Shown here piece after piece: positions 23,464 to 36,579 of a DNA stretch of 64,000 nucleotides. Origin of the DNA: Margaritifera margaritifera (Eukaryota; Mollusca; Bivalvia; Unionida; Margaritiferidae); assembly GCA_029931535.1 (NCBI GenBank), contig JAQPZY010000650.1, positions 15,001 to 79,000 on the forward strand. Reading direction: 5' to 3'. Within the stretch, counting starts at the first letter, position 1. Each line of letters begins with the position of its first letter. Below the pieces are notes generated by a model. That model was not told the origin of the DNA. It saw only the letters and a program-made list of their open reading frames with translations, and did not search any database. A program made the translations under genes and the position numbers.

Positions 23464-26186
23464 TACACTGCATATATATAATAAAGGTCTTATTTTTGAC
23501 TGAAACAATTAACGACATTAAAAATGAATTAAATCAGAACGATCGAACACTACATAGGTGTATAAAGAAATACATATAGGATATCTACATTTTAGTAAAT
23601 ATAAGGAAATGTTTTACTATGGAAGTGGAAACATTGTATTGTCGCGAGTGGCGAAGCCAAGAGTGACAACACAAAATGTTTCCACTTCACGAGTGAAATA
23701 TTCTTTATATCTACTAAAAAAAAACAGGAGATTTACTTTTCATTATATATTTTTAAGGCAAAAATCTTCGATTTGCATGTATTTCTTTCTCCATTCTATG
23801 TCAATGCGATTAACGACTGAGTTACTAGATCGATAAAAGAAGTTCCGAAATTTTACATTAATTTTAGAACAGGGACATTTTACAAATGTAGGTTGTACAA
23901 ATAATGTTTCAAATTGTGTATTTTGTCAAATTAATGAATATAATCATACGAATATGAAGAGATTTTTTTATATTTGTTAAAACATTTCTTGCGCGGATTG
24001 ATACAGTGAACATTACTGTAGAAAATGACAACGCTCCAACAGAATTCAGAGCGTAACATCATTAAACAACAGATTTTAATGATTGTGAGTTTACTTGTAA
24101 GGATTTTAGTTGCTATTTTTGTTTATTTCTGCATTCAGACGTGAATTTTGTGTGTTGGCAAGCTTGAATTCCAGTCTATATTTCGGTCACAGATCCTGCA
24201 CCCAAATTTCGATTATCACTTAATTTCGATTTGCAATCGATACTAATCAATGCCTGATTTCTCCATCGTTTTCCTAAATGATTATGATTGTGATGACAGT
24301 TAAAATACCTACTTAAAAATATTATATTACTGTATGCAATCAAAAGTTTTTCTTACAAATGTCTACCGTTTGTTTGTCGTGCCTGTAAGAGGTATTCAAT
24401 ACTGTATGGATGAAAGAATACCGAACAGCAACAGGTCAATAAAGTTCAGTCACTGACAATTTGCATGATTCATATGGAAAACTAAATTATAAAAAAAATA
24501 CTACCTAAAGCCTGCTTTTGTTGTTTGAAGTTTTTTTTAGGCATTCTTGACGACGCCTTTTCATTAATTACAACAATCAACAATCTGTACACATTTTAAG
24601 ATATATTCATCCCCGTGAGAGATAGAGAGGAAGGGTGGGACAGAGAGAAAGAGAGAGAAGAAAAAGAGGAAGAAAAATGAAATAGACCCAAATATGGAAA
24701 TATGGGTCTAAATAACAGACATAAGGGCAGATACACTTCCTAAATGGAAAAAGAAAGTAGTTCCAAAAGTGATATCGCAACTGTGGCGATAAAAGTGGTA
24801 TCATTTGTCTTCCGCTGATATATTTCAATATCTCATTATAAAATATATAATAAAAGGCAATATTTTTAATTGTATAAGAATAACAATGACTAGATTAGGT
24901 GTAGCGGAAATAGCTACGGGGCCGGTTATCCCCTTTAGCATTTAATGCGTTTTGTTGGACAATAATATGGTTCACTTAAAAAAAAACTCAAGATAAAACC
25001 TGTCCACAATAAAGTTTTAAAACATGATGAAATAATAATATCTGAACTAGTAAGTGAAAAGTTATATCACAATAGACGCAATAGCAACGAATCAAATTTA
25101 CAACATAAATGGTAAACTATTGATATCGTTGGAATGAATAGAGTTGTTTTTGGTTACCACATTATTTCTGATGAACTAAAAACAATAAATTTTCCTGTAG
25201 TGACGACAAATATGAGACAAGGACTATTTTAATCTCTGATGGATTTTGCAACTTTGAGATGTACATGGATAAGCCAAAGTCGTAATTACTAAAAATGGTA
25301 ACAACGAAGAAAGTACAGATCTTGAATTTTGTAAAACACAACTCAACAGTTACAACCACTCAAAAAATAGTTAAAAGTAAGAATTACTCAGTGTATTTAG
25401 CAAACAATTAAGAATTGTTCGGATTCAGTTAGCAGAGAATATACATGCATATTCTGAATCTGACACAGTTTGTGGATGTTTGAAACCTACAAATTAATAC
25501 ATGTATTTCGATCAAATCAATCACTTAAAGCTATTTTAATGCTAACTATTCTACTTTTTTTTAAAATAATATTTACCCATTAAAAGTATCTTTCATGAAG
25601 CTTTTGCTAAAAATAATGTTCTTAAAAGAAATGACGAGGGGTAATATGATACTATTGAATATCAGCATAAGAGATGACGATGGAAAATGATAATACATGT
25701 TTTTCAAATTAGATAAATAATAAAATGTTTTGCTACTTCAAGCGCAATATATGACAACAAACATTGCGATATCTTTAAGAGGTCATAGTGAATTTGGTTT
25801 ACCTTTAAATATTGAGACAAAACAGAAGAGAACTATGTCAAACAATTAAAACAACAACCATATCTAAAATTTACGTGACCCTATTAAATACGTAAGATTC
25901 AAGAGAATACTAATTTGGAAGATATCAACATATAAAAGGAACAAGCTGGCAATAAATTAGTATCTGTAGAAAAGAGTGATAATAGAAAAGATAACAAAAT
26001 CACAGATCTACGAGACTGAAGATGACAGAACAATATTTTAGGTGTTAACATTAACAATTCAACAATTTTTCTAATGCTGTTCAAACATTGTAAGTGATAA
26101 GAGCAAGAGCAGGCGAGGTACCTAACATCCAAGAATATTTACAATCAATCTAGCAGTGAGATATTTGCGTTAAAAAGCGATATGGA

Positions 26187-26372
26187 GAAAATAAAAAATC
26201 TTTGGAAATCTATGACACTTTACAGTCTCAGCTACAACTGATAAGGACTGAAATATCTGGTCAAGTGGAATCATTTTTTCTTGATATTAAAAATATATTG
26301 GATAATAATACCGCGAATATTACTGACTTGAACAACAAGATAATTGCTGACACTAATACCCTGTCTCAGTAA
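26187..26372 (+). pseudogene. Coiled-coil ORF fragment of cluster 2
   Basis: There are 61 open codons rich in Leu/Ile at heptad-like spacing (SLEIYDTLQSQLQLIRTEIS, then DIKNILDNN and DLNNKIIADT), ended by TAA. The same frame resumes for about 12 codons before another TAA. Downstream, to about 26795, broken frames still read as plausible protein (NIGVVEGNIGEMDKM; FADVASTVERVQ). No family is recognised. Confidence 0.4.
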
Positions 26373-27299
26373 GAGTTGCAGAAGAAGAATGATTTATCCA
26401 AAATAACCTAAGGAATTGAGCACAGCAAACCGGAAATAACTGTAATGAAAGCACAATAAAATCTATGAAAATAGCATACAGTTTATCAAATAACAATTTG
26501 ACTGATAAATCAAAACGATAAATGATGTTACATTTACCGAAGTTTAATATAAGTCACATGCTATGGTTGAACAATCGAAAATATAGGAAATATGATGTTG
26601 ATCAAGAAGCTATTAATAACATAGGTGTGGTAGAGGGTAATATTGGCGAGATGGACAAAATGATAATGTACGCTTGAGCAGTATCCAGATGGTGTTAATT
26701 TATGTGTCAGTTTTGCAGATGTAGCTTCAACTGTTGAAAGGGTACAAACAGCGCACGGATTTGCTGTTCGGTACACAATAACGTTAGGGTTGTAAGACGT
26801 TTATAAATTTAAAAGTACACCAAAAATAATAACTAATAATCAAGTATGATTCATCACATTTTGTGAATACAAGTTAGTCATAATAAAATCAGAAGAGCAA
26901 TATGTCATTTGAATTAAAAATTCAGGCTTGTATATTGAAGCTGAAAATATCTTAAACTTATTTATATATTGACCTTTACGTTGTATTATAGGCAAAAACC
27001 GCCAACGCGTTGCTTACTCATTAGATGTTAAAATAAGAATCACAAGCTAATATTTACAGTCCAAAAGAAACACATACATGCCATTTAAAAGAAAACTGTT
27101 TAATTAACTGGATCGGGACACACAAAAAAACCACGGGGTTGGAAGGAGGAGCGGGGGAGAAGGGGGAGACAGAAGCTACAATAAAAGCTTGTGAATTTCG
27201 TTACTCTTAAATATAGCACCGTAAATGTTTATCTCTGACAGCGATACCATTACTCTACTGCTCTTTCGAGCATATAAAAAGGCAACAACAGAAGTAATT

Positions 27300-28320
27300 A
27301 TTGGAGAGCAATAGCTAACGGTTTAGAATTTGCAGGAAGCAACCGCTTGTTCAGTCTGTTTGATCCGGATGATCAAGAAATAATTAGGCATCACAAAATA
27401 TTAGAAGTACTACAGAGGAAAACTACAAGTTGCAATGAAACGTGAGCTGCCTTGACTACTTGAATGAAAGATTGAGAGAACAAAGTTTGGCGACGCAGCA
27501 TTTAAACAACCTGAATAGTTGATGCTTTTGCTTTATATGCTTCTACTCATCCTGACACACATATTTACCCGGAAAATAAGGTAAAACTTGGAAAAACGGA
27601 CATATGGTTCTGAGTTTCTAATGACAGCCTAAAGTAAATGATTTATATCAGCCTTCTGATGAACAATTTAAATGTGAATATATATTCATCGCACTTGTGG
27701 TAGGGTGTTAGTGTGTTTATTGCTTACAAGTTTTGTTAAAAAAATGGCCATGATCGCTGTACTCTGCACAGGCTGCTTCGTTGTACCCTTTCTTTAAAAC
27801 AAAGTCTCAGATGTTTTCTTATAGCATGCACACACTAAGGATGGCAACGTACGGTAAATAAACTACTCCTCACAAGCAAGAAAAGATACGACAAGGAGTT
27901 AAGTATCTCCGTTCAACACGTCATCACATCACATACAACCCGTGCAGCATTTAACTGGAATAAGCTTTACAAGTATGCATTCACGGCTAGGTCCAAATAT
28001 ATTAACTGAATCAGTCAGATTCCTCGTCTCGTTTGAGATGAAAGTACAAGAAGATGTTAGGGTAAACACTGTAGATATAATGCTAGTTAAAGGCATAATC
28101 ATATCCTATAGAAACCATGATTTTTGACAAATTTAATGACTGCATCTTCATGGTATACAAATATTTGTGATTTCCTGATTCGGTTACAACAAACACGATT
28201 GAGTAATGTATCAAGAGTGAAAAGTTATGATCTGGAAGAGGTCGTGCACCGAACAATGGCAAAAAAAGCTGTTAAACTTGCAGTCTTTGGTAACTTTATT
28301 AATTAATGGCAACAAATCAC
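27300..28320 (+). pseudogene. Decayed coding-like stretch, unidentified
   Basis: It contains short open phrases such as GLEFAGSNRLFSLFDPDDQE (27320-27385) and two adjacent ORFs of about 60 codons (27942-28127, 28124-28306). None has a recognisable motif. The call relies on position inside cluster 2. Confidence 0.25.
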
Positions 28321-28670
28321 TTACCTAATTTTGAGCATACATGCTAATGTGACAGGCATTAATTTGATAAATAAGATGTATATATGGAGATACTATTTCA
28401 GTGTTGTTATTTCTATAGTCAATTCCATAGTACCCCATGGGGAGCCTGTAATTATACATAAATTATCTGGACTGTTTACTGACCACTGACACAACCTATG
28501 ACCGGTTCAGGTCAGTGATTGTTCAACCACCCAGAAAAATACAATATCATCTAGTTGGTTAATGTAACCACTTGCTTTGTTTGTGCTTAGTTTTGGTAGG
28601 AAATTATTCAGTTCTTCTGACAGCTTCGAGATGAGAGTGGTAACTCCACCATACTGACATTCCAAATCAT

Positions 28671-28745
28671 GAATCCCATTTCAATGTGTTGGAACTGCCA
28701 TTCAAAATTATGAATCCCATTTCAATGTGTTGGAACTGCCTTTGG
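28671..28745. repeat. ~43-bp direct duplication
   Basis: The phrase 'atgaatcccatttcaatgtg' with the following 'ttggaactgcc' occurs twice. Confidence 0.85.
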
Positions 28746-29721
28746 ATCGAATTCAGATTATTCATATTTATGCTTGATTCATTATAGCTGTTATATTGCA
28801 TACTACACTTTAATACTTCAAGGATTGTATGCTTTGTAAATTCTGATAATTTGGTGCAAAAGCTTTCATATGGTTCCGTTTCAATCACCAGTAGCTATAA
28901 GACACATGTATTTTAAATCGGTTTTATACGTTTTGCTTACATGTAAATAGTTAGCTACACGATAAAATGGAACATAGATGTCCCAAATTAACAGGCAGGT
29001 TAATTTCTGAGAGATTACCACTTCATACATCAAATCCTGAGAAAAGTTATATGAAGACTTGTCTCAGATAACATATAAAATGCATATAAAAGCTGATATG
29101 ATGTTTTACATTCTTAAGTTTGAAATACTTTGTATATAGGTCATAATCAGCAGCTGCAAATGTCTGTCATATCGCACAGCATGGTCTTAGTCTGCCCCAA
29201 TTTCACAAATAGAGTAAAGCTATTCTTTTGCTTATCACTATATTTATATTTGTTTCATTTATGATAATTCAGGGAAGTGAAGGTCACATGCACTTTATTC
29301 ACAAATGATCTTTTGAGTTTATTAATTCAACCCGTAATTCTGACGTCATTATACAGACGAGTAATATCAAGCTGGTACTTAATTTAACAAGAAATATATA
29401 TCATTTGAATTCCAATGGTAAATTTGATACACCCCATTGTGTCCCTTCCAATATCCTTACTTTCTTGTTTCTTTCCCTCTTTCTGGAGTTTCATATAGGG
29501 CAAAGGTATGATTGGCATACGTTGACAATGTTTGATGTAGCTTGTGGGTTTATATTCTATGATAGTAACAACTTTGCATTTTATTTCATCGTAAAAAAAA
29601 TATTGATAAGATTAAGATAGAAATAAAGAAAATAAGTGCACCCACTGCATTTGTGGTGCTTTAAATACCAACTGCTACTCTAAGACGGTCAGCGCAACCG
29701 CCAAGCCTTCAGTTTAAAAAT

Positions 29722-30420
29722 AATGGACTTCAGATTCCGAAAACTTATTGGTACTGCACCTTACCGTTGTCCTTCAACTGAGTTTCGCGCCCCAGTCAAA
29801 CTAGATATTGCTGAGATGAAAAAGACTATTTCATCTACAACCCATTGAACATTTGTGATGCCAATCCATTCAGAATCACAACAAAGGATGATGTAGATAG
29901 ATCCAGATTACAGTGTGATATGAGATTCTAGAAATGTATATGGATGGCAACAGTTAGTTGTGGAATTTCGTACTGCCGATTAGCAGATCCAAGTGTACTA
30001 ATGTTAGTTAAATATGTTTGCAGGTTTCATTTTCCAGATGCGAAAACCGCTCTCTGAATGTATTGTACCTTTACCTGGAGATAAATTCATCCAGGCAACA
30101 ATTGCATAGATCTTAAACAATGCAACATAGTCTGCAACACTTTTTTTCATTCCTCCTCATCAGGACTGGGGATATCTCAAGGGAACAAATAAAGCAAATA
30201 TAGATGGTAGCATATATTAACAGGCATTTTGTGAAAAGTATTTCAAAATTACAGATAATGGTTTTACTAGAGTAAAAGAGATGCGGATCTAAACGACTAC
30301 GATAAAAGGCATTAACTGGTGAAAAGAAATTGGATAGTGGTGATCTTGGATAAGGTTGACGTGTTCTTATGAAAGTGATTAAACAAGTTGGACATATTTC
30401 TTTTTACTAGATAGTAACGA
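29722..30420 (+). pseudogene. Decayed ORFs collinear with 16.64-17.3 kb
   Basis: An ATG at about 29722 opens 37 codons (MDFRFRKLIGTAPYRCPS, then EFRAPVKLD). Shifted frames follow with NPFRITTKDDVDRSRLQCDM, CIVPLPGDKF (about 30060), IPPHQDWGYLKGTNKANIDG (about 30150-30210) and FCEKYFKITDNGFTRV. The order matches the cluster 1 relics. The product is unknown. Confidence 0.45.
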
Positions 30421-31130
30421 ACTCAAAAAGGAAGAATATTAAGATTAACCAAAGTATCAGGGTTACTTAATACGTCTTTTGGAGATCACAAGTGTAATAT
30501 AGAACTAGCAGCAGAGGCTGAGACCGATGTATATGACGAAGCTAAAAGATTAAAATATTAGTAGGGCAAGTTAAAAGATTAGTAGGGCAAGCTAAAGATT
30601 AATAGGACAACTAAAATGTGGTGAACAAGGATTTAACTCAAATGAAAATATTATGACCAGATTTTAAATTTATATTACAGTTTCAAGAAATGAAATTAGA
30701 CTATGCTGTTTTGATGATGATATATTTCTATTATCGATATATTTCTATTATCGAGCAACATGGTCATATTTTTTTACTATATAGTAACGAGCTCAAAAAG
30801 GACGAAACATCAAGATTAAACAAAGTATCAGGTCTTACCTAATATGTCTTTTGGGGATCACAAGTTAAATATAGAACCAACAGCAGAGGCTGGGACCGAT
30901 GTATATGACGAAACTAATAAAATTGACAGAGCAAGTTAAAAGATTAATAGGGCAAGTTAAAAGAGTATTAGGACAACTAAAATGTCGACAACAAGGATGT
31001 AACTCAAATAAAAACATTATGACCAGATTTTAAATTTATATTACAGTTTCAAGACAAAAATTAGACTATGCTGTTTTGATGACAGTATATTTCTATTATC
31101 GATATATTTCAATTATCGAGTTAAAGAAAA
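30398..31130 (+). repeat. ~372-bp tandem duplication within cluster 2
   Basis: The segment beginning 'tttttactagatagtaacga' at about 30398 recurs at about 30770. Both include 'cagcagaggctg', 'accgatgtatatgacgaa' and 'ttacagtttcaag'. Copies are diverged by scattered substitutions and small indels. Each includes part of a coding relic (LLDSNELKKEE; ETDVYDEAKRL). Confidence 0.85.
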
Positions 31131-31515
31131 CCAGTCATTTCTATTATCGAGCGATATTGTCATGGATATTTGCAGTATTGTTGGCAACAACAATTTAAAG
31201 AAATCAAGTCATTTCTATTATCGAGCGACATGGTCATGGATATTTGCATTATTGTTGGCTACAACAATTTAAAGAAATCAAGTCATTTCTATTATCGAGG
31301 GACATGGTCATGAATATTTGCAGTATTTTTGGCTACAACAATTTAAAGAAATCAAGTCATTTCTATTTACAATCGAGGGACATGGTCATGGATATTTGCA
31401 GTATTGTTGGCTACAACAGTTTAAAGAAATCCAGTCATTTCTATTATCGAGCGACATGGTCATGGATATTTGCAGTATTGTTGGCTACAACAATTTAAAG
31501 AAATGCAGTGATTCG
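31119..31515 (+). repeat. ~77-bp minisatellite inside a decayed ORF, 5 units
   Basis: Units read 'catttctattatcgagcga', then 'catggtcatggatatttgca', then 'gtattgttggctacaacaat' plus 'ttaaagaaatc'. The last copy runs into the 'tttaaacttgga' anchor also present at 17.73 kb. Cluster 1 has a single corresponding segment, so the expansion is specific to this copy. It keeps some frames open, producing repetitive ORFs that are not genes. Confidence 0.85.
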
Positions 31516-31942
31516 TTTAAACTTGGATAAAACTATACCATCATTACTGATGTAGTAAAGAATATTATTCTAAAGGCTGATAAACAATTTGTGACAGTAA
31601 GGCAGAAAATTGTAGTGAACAAAACATAAGACAAAGTAAGTTAAAGTTATGAATAGAAGAAGAAGAACATGATGACGTTAGTCCTACAGTCAGATCTGCT
31701 TATGTAATTTGCTATTTGGACGTTCATATGACACGTGATAATCAAGATGTGCAAACAAAATCCAACTTAAAAGTGTCAAGAAAATAATATTGTACGCGGA
31801 GCGCCAGCGCATATAAATTCTGAGTATGATATAAACAATCATTTTTTTTTTCCTTTGGTTAGTCACTGATGTAATAATATTTCATGTTATCCTTCTAGTC
31901 ACTATAAAAATTTTCCGTTTCAACATATATGCATAATGAATC

Positions 31943-32153
31943 AGTATCAGTATCAATCATGAACATTCTCATTATATCACCGTATTCATTTTTCAATATT
32001 TTGGCAGTAGAATTCGTACATCAAGCGCTTGTTTAACTCCAAAAACTGCAAAACCTCCATATTTTGGTCTGTATAATTTGATATTTTGGTTTTTCAGACT
32101 GACTAATGAATACGGTGATATAATGAGAATGTTGATGATTGATAATGATACTG
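31943..32153. repeat. ~210-bp hairpin element
   Basis: The left arm (31943-31990) contains 'cattctcattatatcaccgt' and the right arm (32105-32153) contains its reverse complement 'acggtgatataatgagaatg', with further matching outside. The loop is about 115 bp. A small non-autonomous DNA transposon is possible; no clear target duplication was seen. Confidence 0.75.
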
Positions 32154-32205
32154 CTTAATTGTGCATACAACACTAAGTCATCGTCAATAAGTGTTCCCCT
32201 TGCGT

Positions 32206-32405
32206 ATCAATTATTTCTTTCTGACACTTGAAATTTTTTTTTATCTGCACATATTTTAGATGGGGGTTTTTTTCTTCTTTTTTCATCTGAGATTTTCCAT
32301 TTAGCAATCGAACACTGAATTAATTCTTTCTCAAAATCATTGTTAGCTTTTTGCCTAATGCACCTTTTCTTGTTGTCTTCTACAGTACGAAAAAAGGCAA
32401 TGGAG
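32206..32405 (-). pseudogene. Lys-rich ORF fragment
   Basis: About 66 open codons on the minus strand read as hydrophilic, Lys-rich protein (DNKKRCIRQKANNDFEKELI). No start and no family. It may be another relic of cluster 2, in the orientation of the minus-strand relics of cluster 1. Confidence 0.25.
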
Positions 32406-32832
32406 AAAGTAGATATTACATGCAGTTAGGTTTAATCCTGAAAAATGCACATACTTGTCTTGTTTGATCAAGAACCATAGTTATAATCTTACACTGAACT
32501 GAATACAAGACTTTTGTTTTTGATGGACACCACTACACCTTCCAACTTGTCACTCCTTGAAGGTAGCCGACTGTGGCGATTTAAGGTGCGTCTGGCCATC
32601 CCCACAAACAGGATTCACTATTTTCTTTATGGTGAACTGGGATTTGGATCTTTTCAATTACATGACTGACTTAAACCCATTGATGCTTCTAAGTTGAAAC
32701 GAAAGGTTAGGAGGTACCAAACTAATTCAACCTATAAACTCATGGCTGAAATGACCTCAGGAGATTAAGGCGCAATCCAGTTTCACATTGCTTTGCATTC
32801 TAGAATGATTCAGGCCAAGACTAAGCTCTAAG

Positions 32833-33190
32833 CTCCCAAATCCACTGTCATATTGGTTACTGGTGTGTATCTTTTCAGTAGACAGCTTCCTGACAAAGCT
32901 CCCAAATCCACTGTCATATTGGTTACTCGTGTGCATCTTTTCAGTAGACAGCTTCCTGACAAAACTCCATTATGCACGGTCATATTGGTTATTGGTGTGC
33001 ATCTTTGCATTGGACAGCTTCCTGACAAAGCTCCCAAATCCACTATCATATTGGTTATTGGTGTGCATCTTTGCAGAGGACAGCTTCCTGACAAAGCTCC
33101 CAAATCCGGTGTCATATTGGTTATTGGTGTGCATCTTTGCAATGGACAGCTTCCTGACAAAAGTCCCAAATCCACTGTCATATTGGGCCG
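32833..33190. repeat. 66-bp minisatellite, about 5.4 units
   Basis: The unit runs 'ctcccaaatccactgtcat', then 'attggttattggtgtgcatc', then 'agacagcttcctgacaaag' with few variants. Because 66 is divisible by three, several frames on both strands stay open through the array. That explains the four overlapping ORFs here. None is likely to be a gene. Confidence 0.92.
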
Positions 33191-34705
33191 AAAATCTGCG
33201 GCAAAAAGAGCAGATGTGCCAAGGAATACTGAAGTAAAAGTCTTGTTTGTGCTCTTTTTTTATTCTGTAAAAGTGTAAAAAAAAATGCATATTGTTTTGT
33301 TTTTTGGGAGGGTAGGAGATTAATATTTTTAAAACATGCGAGCACTCGTAATATTTATGCTTTATTTTAGCTTTTTCTGAGTTTTCAATTCATTACATAT
33401 TTTTCAAAGAGAATCTTGTCAGTGTATTCACTAGTATGTATGACTTGGTTTAGAGACCACCCAAACCCCTTGACTGCCGTATACAATATTATCCTCAAAT
33501 CATTGTTTAAACTTCAAGATATGACATAAATGTCAAATTATTATTTGTGTTCGCTCAGCCTCTTACGCCACTTTGCAGATCCCTCTCAAGACTCTAAGTT
33601 TGCTTTAACTGTCGTATTCTGTTTGCGCTATAGTAGGTAACATGTTAGAATTTGTAGTGATTTGTCAAATAAAATCAAGGAAAGCCTCTATTGTAGTTGT
33701 AATCTATTAATACTATTAAGTAACTAATTAATGCATTAGAAAGAACAGTATGCACACTATTCTGACTTGCGGTGGAAATGGTATTTTCTTCTGATTTCTT
33801 ACGAAATTTAAACACAAGGGACCAAATTATATTTAATGTTGGGTCTTTTTTCATCTATTTTATGAAATAAAGGTGTGTATTTAATTTTCCGCCACGAGCG
33901 TTTTCATGCATATTTTATCTTTAAAGCGAGCAGTTTCATATTAAGTAGATATTATGAAGGTCCACTTGGACAACAGTTGAAACGAAAGAGTCTCAACAAT
34001 ATTGGCCTCTAGAGAAAGAAGCAGCTCGCATCTGGAGTTGATTTTTACCTGAAGGTATTTTTGGTGTTTTGCATATTGTGGTGAAATTGATATGCGTGTG
34101 CTAATGTAATGTCATTACGCATGCATTTAATCATACATCTCGACAACGACGTACCCCCTGTTTTTGTCTCACCTGTGATTGTCTCACCTGTGAAGCATAG
34201 GCGACAGATAATTAATACCTTATATATTTCGGATGACGTTGTTGTTGTCGTTGTTGTTGTTGATGTCGTCATGTTTGTTGATGTTTTCGTCGTTTACAAA
34301 GGCGCAAAATATTGTTTTTGCATTTATCTTCATTTCTATAAAACTGATGTTTTACAGTCATAAATTTTTAAAGGTTTATTTATGATTAAAACTAGTATTC
34401 ATTGCAGGCAAAGGTAGCATACTGTGACCGTCGTTTTAACGTTCCAGTGACTTTTGCTCAAAGTCCTATGTCTTTGGCACTGTTGCATGTTCAAGCTCAG
34501 TAATTGCACTGATGACTAAAAACAACAACTTTGCAAAGTAGGTCACAGTTACTACAAAGTACTATTCTGCTCCTGGAACTAACGTTAGTCCTGTTCCTTG
34601 TTTACCTCCTCGTTAAGACTTGCAGCATCCAGTTGACTGATATTAATGGGATGCTTATTCTTAATCATTTGTAAAACTAAATGTTTCAGATGTACGGGGC
34701 AATAT

Positions 34706-34748
<43 letters not shown>

Positions 34749-35170
34749 CCACACACACACACACACATTGCGGAAAATTTTACTAAAATTGCCTTTCTGC
34801 AGTTAAAGTGTCATTGATAACATTATTTATGGCGCAACATGTCTGTAAGGTATTGTGCCTCCTTGACTTAACTTTACAAGTTTGAAAGAGCAACATGTTT
34901 CTCATCCAAAGTATCGAAAGTAAATGACATTTTTGAAAAATTCACTTTTGTTCGATTTTCGTAAGTAAATATGGGCCATTATAGCTCCACCCCTTTATAG
35001 CACAGTTTCCTCTCTTGAGGATATATTACAAGATGGGAAGCATAAAAGGTTAATTTTTGGCTGTTAGAAGAAACTGTATAAGATTCTTACAGACTCTCCG
35101 GATTTCTTTTTTTTTCCTTACTAATTTTGGGTACCATTTTTTAACTTAGTTTTGTTCTCACTGATTTTGG
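33191..35170. other. Intergenic DNA with a (CA)n microsatellite at 34709-34768
   Basis: The CA tract is perfect apart from one 'agcca' interruption. A GTT-rich codon-like run at 34239-34300 gives facing low-complexity ORFs. No gene is recognised. Confidence 0.6.
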
Positions 35171-36385
35171 TAGTCCGAGTTTCCTCTGACCCTTCACACC
35201 CCATTTTTGATATTTGGACATTTATGTTGGGGTGTGGGGTCAGAGCCCATTGCCTATCGAAAAGTTGGAATTCGCCGCCACCGCGCGGTAGCGGCATAGG
35301 GTAGCTGCTTACTACCGGGCCTAGCGAACTTAAACGACCTTACATCGAGCCATACCTGCATGAAATCGATAGGAATATGATTTATCTTCTCAGAAATTGC
35401 GAGTATGACATTCAATTTGTCTTTAATCCGCTGACAGACGAGACGAAACTGCAGCGTTGATGAAATTTGACCTGGTACACGTCATTAGCATTGCTAGTCA
35501 CGTGACTACCCTAGTCTCGCAACCTACATGTCCAGGACATCAGAGGTCAAATAGTCACGTGATATCAACAAAAAAAACCTTTCCAATGTTGTTGTACAAA
35601 AAATTCGGAAACATTATATGAAAGTCACGTAATGTTTGTAAAAAAACGAAAGGACACACAATTCTCAACATATTTATTCCGAGAACAACTACCAGAAACT
35701 TGTCGCTGTCGCAGTAACCTGGAGAAAGCCAGATTCATCAAGCACAGAGCACATTGTCAACGTGGTAGTCACGTGATGCAAACATAAAACATCATTGACA
35801 TGTGCTCTGTGCTTGATGAATCTGGCTTTCTCCAGGTTACTGTGACAGCGACAGGTTTCTGGTAGTTGTTCTCGGAATAAATATGTTGAGAATTGTGTGT
35901 CCTTTCGTTATTTTTACAAACATTGCGTGACTTTCATTTAATGTTTTCGAATTTTTTCTACAACAACATTGGAAAGGGGTTTATTGTTGATATCACGTGA
36001 CTATTTGACCCTCTGATGTCCTGGACATGTAGGTTGCGAGACAAGGGTAGTCACGTGACTAGCATTGTTAATGGCGTGTACCAGGTCAAATTTCATCAAC
36101 GCAGCAGTTTCGTCTCGTCTGTCAGCGAATTAAAGACAAAACATATGTCATACTCGCAATTTCTGAGAAGATAAATCATATTCCTATCGATTTCATGCAG
36201 GTATGGCTCGATGTAAGGTCGTTTAAGTTCGCTAGGCCCGGTAGTAAGTAGCTACCCTATGCCGCTACCGCGCGGTGGCGGCGAATTCCAATTTTTCGAT
36301 AGGCAATGGGCTCTGACCCCACACCCCAACATAAATGTCCAAATATCAAAAATGGGGCGTGAAGGGTCAGAGGAAACTCGGACTA
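35171..36385. mobile_element. 1.2-kb foldback DNA transposon with 9-bp target duplication
   Basis: Two arms of about 590 bp are near-perfect reverse complements around a ~34-bp loop (35761-35793). The ends read TAGTCCGAG...CTCGGACTA. Immediately outside, TGATTTTGG occurs at 35162-35170 and again at 36386-36394. That exact 9-bp direct repeat is the length left by Mutator-like (MULE) transposases, so a non-autonomous MULE foldback element is the best call. The arms carry no transposase ORF. Confidence 0.9.
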
Positions 36386-36579
36386 TGATTTTGGCTACCA
36401 TGAGAGCCTCAAATGTGCAGTTCCTCTTTGCAAGGACACGTCTTACGATTTGAATACTAATCGATGGTGAAGACAATGATTAAGCAGTGCGTCTACTGTG
36501 GCCATTCAAGTGTGCATACAGCTTTTATAGGCTCGCCATAAAGGAGAGCATATTAGGTTATGATGTTGTCCGCCATTTT

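Larger units (their letters stand above)
26150..31770. mobile_element. Decayed virus-like element (cluster 2), relative of cluster 1
   Basis: Broken plus-strand coding relics span the interval. From 29.7 to 31.76 kb they follow the same order as 16.64-18.0 kb of cluster 1. No integrase, polymerase, ATPase or capsid motif was seen in this copy. The assignment therefore rests on collinearity with cluster 1. The left boundary is uncertain and could lie near 24.9 kb. Confidence 0.5.

Noticed and set aside
32828..33290. Four overlapping repetitive ORFs on both strands
   Set aside because: They come from a 66-bp minisatellite whose length is divisible by three, which keeps several frames open at once.
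36252..36476. ORFs at the foldback right arm (both strands)
   Set aside because: They are chance open frames in a palindromic transposon arm.
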